Assembly (NCBI GenBank): GCA_963691815.1 | Contig: OY829648.1 | Span: 18,319,021-18,383,020 of the forward strand | From: Echiichthys vipera | Taxonomy: Eukaryota; Chordata; Actinopteri; Perciformes; Trachinidae | Direction: 5' to 3' | DNA: 64,000 nucleotides | Shown: in pieces, positions 61,352 through 64,000 of the stretch | How positions within the stretch are numbered: position 1 is the first letter of the stretch | Layout of the letters: each line of letters starts with the position of its first letter | Notes under the pieces: generated by a model | Seen by the model: the letters and a program-made list of their open reading frames with translations, nothing else | Told to the model about the DNA's origin: nothing | Database searches by the model: none | Program-made: the position numbers and the translations under genes

Positions 61352-62268
61352 CTGGTGGGATGGAAGTGGATAAAGGAAAGGAGAGGCAAAGAGACATAAA
61401 GGGGGGGATGGGTCGGAGATATAAAAAGATAAAATCAAACAGATCCAGGGAAAAAAAGGACAGACAGCAAATTATAGTTGAAAAGAGTGCGAGGGGGAGA
61501 TTAGAAATAAGGAATGGAAGGGAAATTATGACATTGGTTAATATTATAAATGCACACAGACACACACATATGTGTTAAGTCCACTGAGGGAATGGCTAGA
61601 CTAGTTTTACAACGGCCATCCTGAGGCAGTGGCTTCTGCAACATAATTATCCCCCCTGCTTTAGTTAAGCTGCAGAATTTTGTGTGAGGCATAGCCTCAT
61701 TAGCATCAACAGTCTCTTGTGGGGGGGGAACATGCTAACAAGCTCCTTAAGGAATGACAAATTGGCTTATTGTTGCCTTATTGTTGTTCCAAATTCAGCT
61801 TGTGCCAAAAATACAGTTCTATTGTGGTTTACACCCTAACAGTGCAATGAAACGGTTATATAAATCCACTTCACATTGTGAGAAAGAACTGTTGCATGCA
61901 AGTGAGATGAAGTGCAAACCACAGTTTTAGTGAGGTAAACTTTTCTCAGAGGCATAGGTTCTCCAGAGCCTGAAACAGCCAAAGATTCAGAGTTTTCCAA
62001 TGCTTCCACTTTCACAGGAGGTGGCGTTCATGGTGTTGTTGCTAACTGGCAACAGGCTATTTTAAGCTAGATAAGTTACTTTATCATGGTTGCATTTTTC
62101 AAGAGCATCACATTTACTGAGCAGTCTGAGCCTGAACAACTATCTTAATGTTAAACTCTTTTCATCTGCTTTGGATGAGAAAGCATGTGTGTTAGTTCCA
62201 GGGGATGAAAGCAGGCACAAGTGCAATAAACAAACAGGACGAATGGCTGAAACGATTTAGGTGAACTG

Positions 62269-62274
62269 TTTATT
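62269..62274 (-). promoter_or_regulatory. Candidate poly(A) signal after the alternative exon
   Basis: AATAAA on the minus strand about 220 nt downstream of the alternative stop codon at 62493. Confidence 0.45.
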
Positions 62275-62492
62275 AACTGACTGAGAATGGAATGAAGTGT
62301 AGCAGCAACAAAACCCAGATGAGACACTGACACTATGAAGCATGCTCCCAAAAATACTTTGAGCTCATAGAAAATGGTTTGGAAGTAAACTGTGTTGTAC
62401 AGACCATCTTCAAGTTTCACTTGCAGATGTTCAGGACATGCTCAGGTAGCCGGTTAAACAAAGACCAAAGTTATGATGGGGGTGAGCAGTTA

Positions 62493-62663
62493 CTATGTCG
62501 AAGCTTTTTTAGTTTCACCTTTTACTCGCCTTAGTCGGGACACTTGACACATGATGTATATCCAGGGGTCAAATATCTGATTGCAGGTGGCCATTCGTAT
62601 GTAGAACAAAACAATGTCATCTCTTACGGGATCAGAAGTCAGCACGCTCATCAGAATATATAT
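62493..62663 (-). CDS. Second TM7-encoding terminal exon of a prostanoid receptor (alternative tbxa2r 3' exon?)
   Basis: The acceptor is CCCTGCACAG with a CTAAC branch-like site about 25 nt upstream. The phase-0 reading frame is 56 aa, ending KKAST and TAG. The first 47 residues align without gaps to the canonical exon at 61351, with 19 identities by eye. Conserved: Arg in YIRMATCNQIFDPWIY, Asn-Gln-Ile, and DPWIY. The Trp before Asn-Gln is Cys here. The tail is only about 17 residues, basic and nearly free of the Ser/Thr clusters of the canonical tail. No TM1-6 frame occurs between the two exons (61352-62492), so this exon lies inside the intron preceding the canonical exon. It is therefore either an alternative last exon or the end of a separate receptor gene whose body is upstream. 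Confidence 0.75.
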   Translation of the reverse strand: MYILMSVLTSDPVRDDIVLFYIRMATCNQIFDPWIYIMCQVSRLRRVKGETKKAST

Positions 62664-64000
62664 CTGTGCAGGGTATCACACAACTGTGGTTAGACAAGAC
62701 TGCAGAAAAATATATGTGTTGGCCCTTCTGTTCAGGACTCTGATGTGCTCAAATTTAAAGTTACTATATTGAGAATTGAAGTCCTGAATTGGCAACTCCT
62801 AGTGTAACAAAAATGTGGTAGATGGCAATGCGTGCTTGGCTATAAGCTACTTATAGACTGCACCAGTTTTCACCATGATTGTCTCATTTTACATTAACAA
62901 AACCATCAGAAAATCGAAGGGTGTTATAATCACACAAAAATACACCATACATCATTATCTCTTGACATAACAGTAAACTGTTTTTTCATTAAGTTATCAT
63001 AAGGAGCTATATCTTTTTTCTTTATTAAGACACAATGTAAGGAGAGACAAAGAAGAGGGTGCCAGGGATGGAGCTTAAGCAGCTTAGAGTCAATTCTTTA
63101 TATTGCTTCTACAGTTATGAACATTATCCTAACCACTAATCCTCCAGCAGAAGACTGATCTTAGGAAAACAGCTGTTTATTACAACTTGAACTTGAGTTG
63201 TATTGTCGGAGCTTGTTCCATTGGTTATTATAACAGAATCCAGTACAGTAATTGCTGAGATGAACACAGATAACTACGACAAGTGCAGTCAACAAAGGTA
63301 AATCAAGAATCCGTTCAGTTTGGTTAACCCAGGGGTTAGTTTTTAAACTGTATGATCATCGGAACTATGTTTAGTGATGTCTCCCTCTTTTCAACAATTG
63401 TTAAGTGCAACATTAGAGCTGATGTAAGTAATAGCTAGAGCTACAAAAGTCAAATCCAAGTTGTAACCAACTGGAGTTTTACCTTTTAAGGGCACTCAAC
63501 CCTGCTCTAAAGCTGATATGTGTCATCTCAACTCAGGCTTTATGGAGCTCTCTGATCCAGGGTAAGATCAGAGGGCTTTTCAGATCAGCTAGTTAGGAAG
63601 TTAGACTGCTAAGGAAAATGACGCATTTACAGTTGAGGGGAAGCAGAGAAAAGCAGCTTTGGACCTTGTGATGCCTTATTATAGTTTTAAACAATTAAAG
63701 GGCAGCAATTATAACAAAAAGACTGCATTTGCCAGAAACCCATAATTTGACAACAACCGTTACTAAGAAGTAAAGCTCACATGTTTTTAGATGCTTTTTT
63801 CCTCTGTAGTATTTAACAAATAACAACCAAAATCTGTGGATGATGAAGACAAATATGGATGCAATGAAAGGATGTTGTTTTGTGGATAGCCTTCTGGTAG
63901 TCATTTACTAAAGAAAAAATGTGTAAAATAATAAGATACACATTGGAAAACACATACATCAAGTGAACCGATATTCTGCCTTAAGCCAAAGAAGGCAAAA
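62664..64000 (-). other. tbxa2r intron or upstream flank
   Basis: AT-rich. Searching the minus strand for TM1-6 prostanoid motifs or a third DPWxY exon gave nothing. Nothing else recognisable. Confidence 0.5.

Noticed and set aside
61352..62492. Body (TM1-6) of a separate tandem prostanoid receptor gene
   Set aside because: No frame longer than about 90 codons on the minus strand and no TM motifs in this 1.1 kb, so two complete tandem genes are unlikely.

Overview
The window is vertebrate nuclear DNA, almost certainly from a ray-finned (teleost, percomorph-like) fish. Genes are split into short exons with GT-AG introns. The proteins match vertebrate families, closest to fish forms where I can recall them. 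Introns and intergenic DNA carry typical fish repeats: hAT-type MITEs with 8-bp target duplications, a tRNA-derived SINE, L2-like tails, very long CA/TG microsatellites and a non-LTR reverse transcriptase. All identifications come from reading the sequence and recalling families; no database was searched.

Layout. (1) 493-2129, plus strand: last three coding exons of camsap2 (microtubule minus-end binding CKK domain). (2) 7427-16008, plus: complete wdr47 with 15 coding exons, a CpG-rich promoter near 5.8-6.05 kb and a long 3'UTR. (3) 19797-21361, plus: complete lim2-like lens membrane protein, 4 coding exons. (4) 39446-25134, minus: a GRAMD2B-type GRAM-domain protein with a C-terminal membrane anchor; 12 exons are well supported and the far-upstream first coding exon is inferred from its splice phase. 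(5) 44487-57191, plus: complete gipc3, 6 coding exons, with a retroelement ORF in antisense in intron 3 and a foldback element plus SINE in intron 4. (6) 61351-61028, minus: terminal exon of the thromboxane A2 receptor gene tbxa2r; its upstream exons lie beyond the window. The spliced reading frames of wdr47 (887 aa), lim2 (174 aa), gramd2b (433 aa) and gipc3 (334 aa) all close exactly, which supports the exon calls.

The most interesting observation is a second TM7-encoding terminal exon for the prostanoid receptor at 62663-62493. It uses the same phase-0 acceptor as the canonical exon and aligns without gaps over the TM7 region. It keeps the arginine and DPWxY motifs, ends in a short different tail, and has its own downstream poly(A) signal. 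No TM1-6 coding sequence lies between the two exons, so they look like alternative 3' exons of one receptor rather than two genes.

Other points: camsap2 and wdr47 are neighbours although their products are reported binding partners; gipc3-tbxa2r fits a recurring GIPC/prostanoid-receptor linkage in vertebrate paralogons; and two perfect short hairpins with 5-nt loops lie in otherwise plain noncoding DNA. The remaining sequence is intron, UTR and repeat-rich intergenic DNA.
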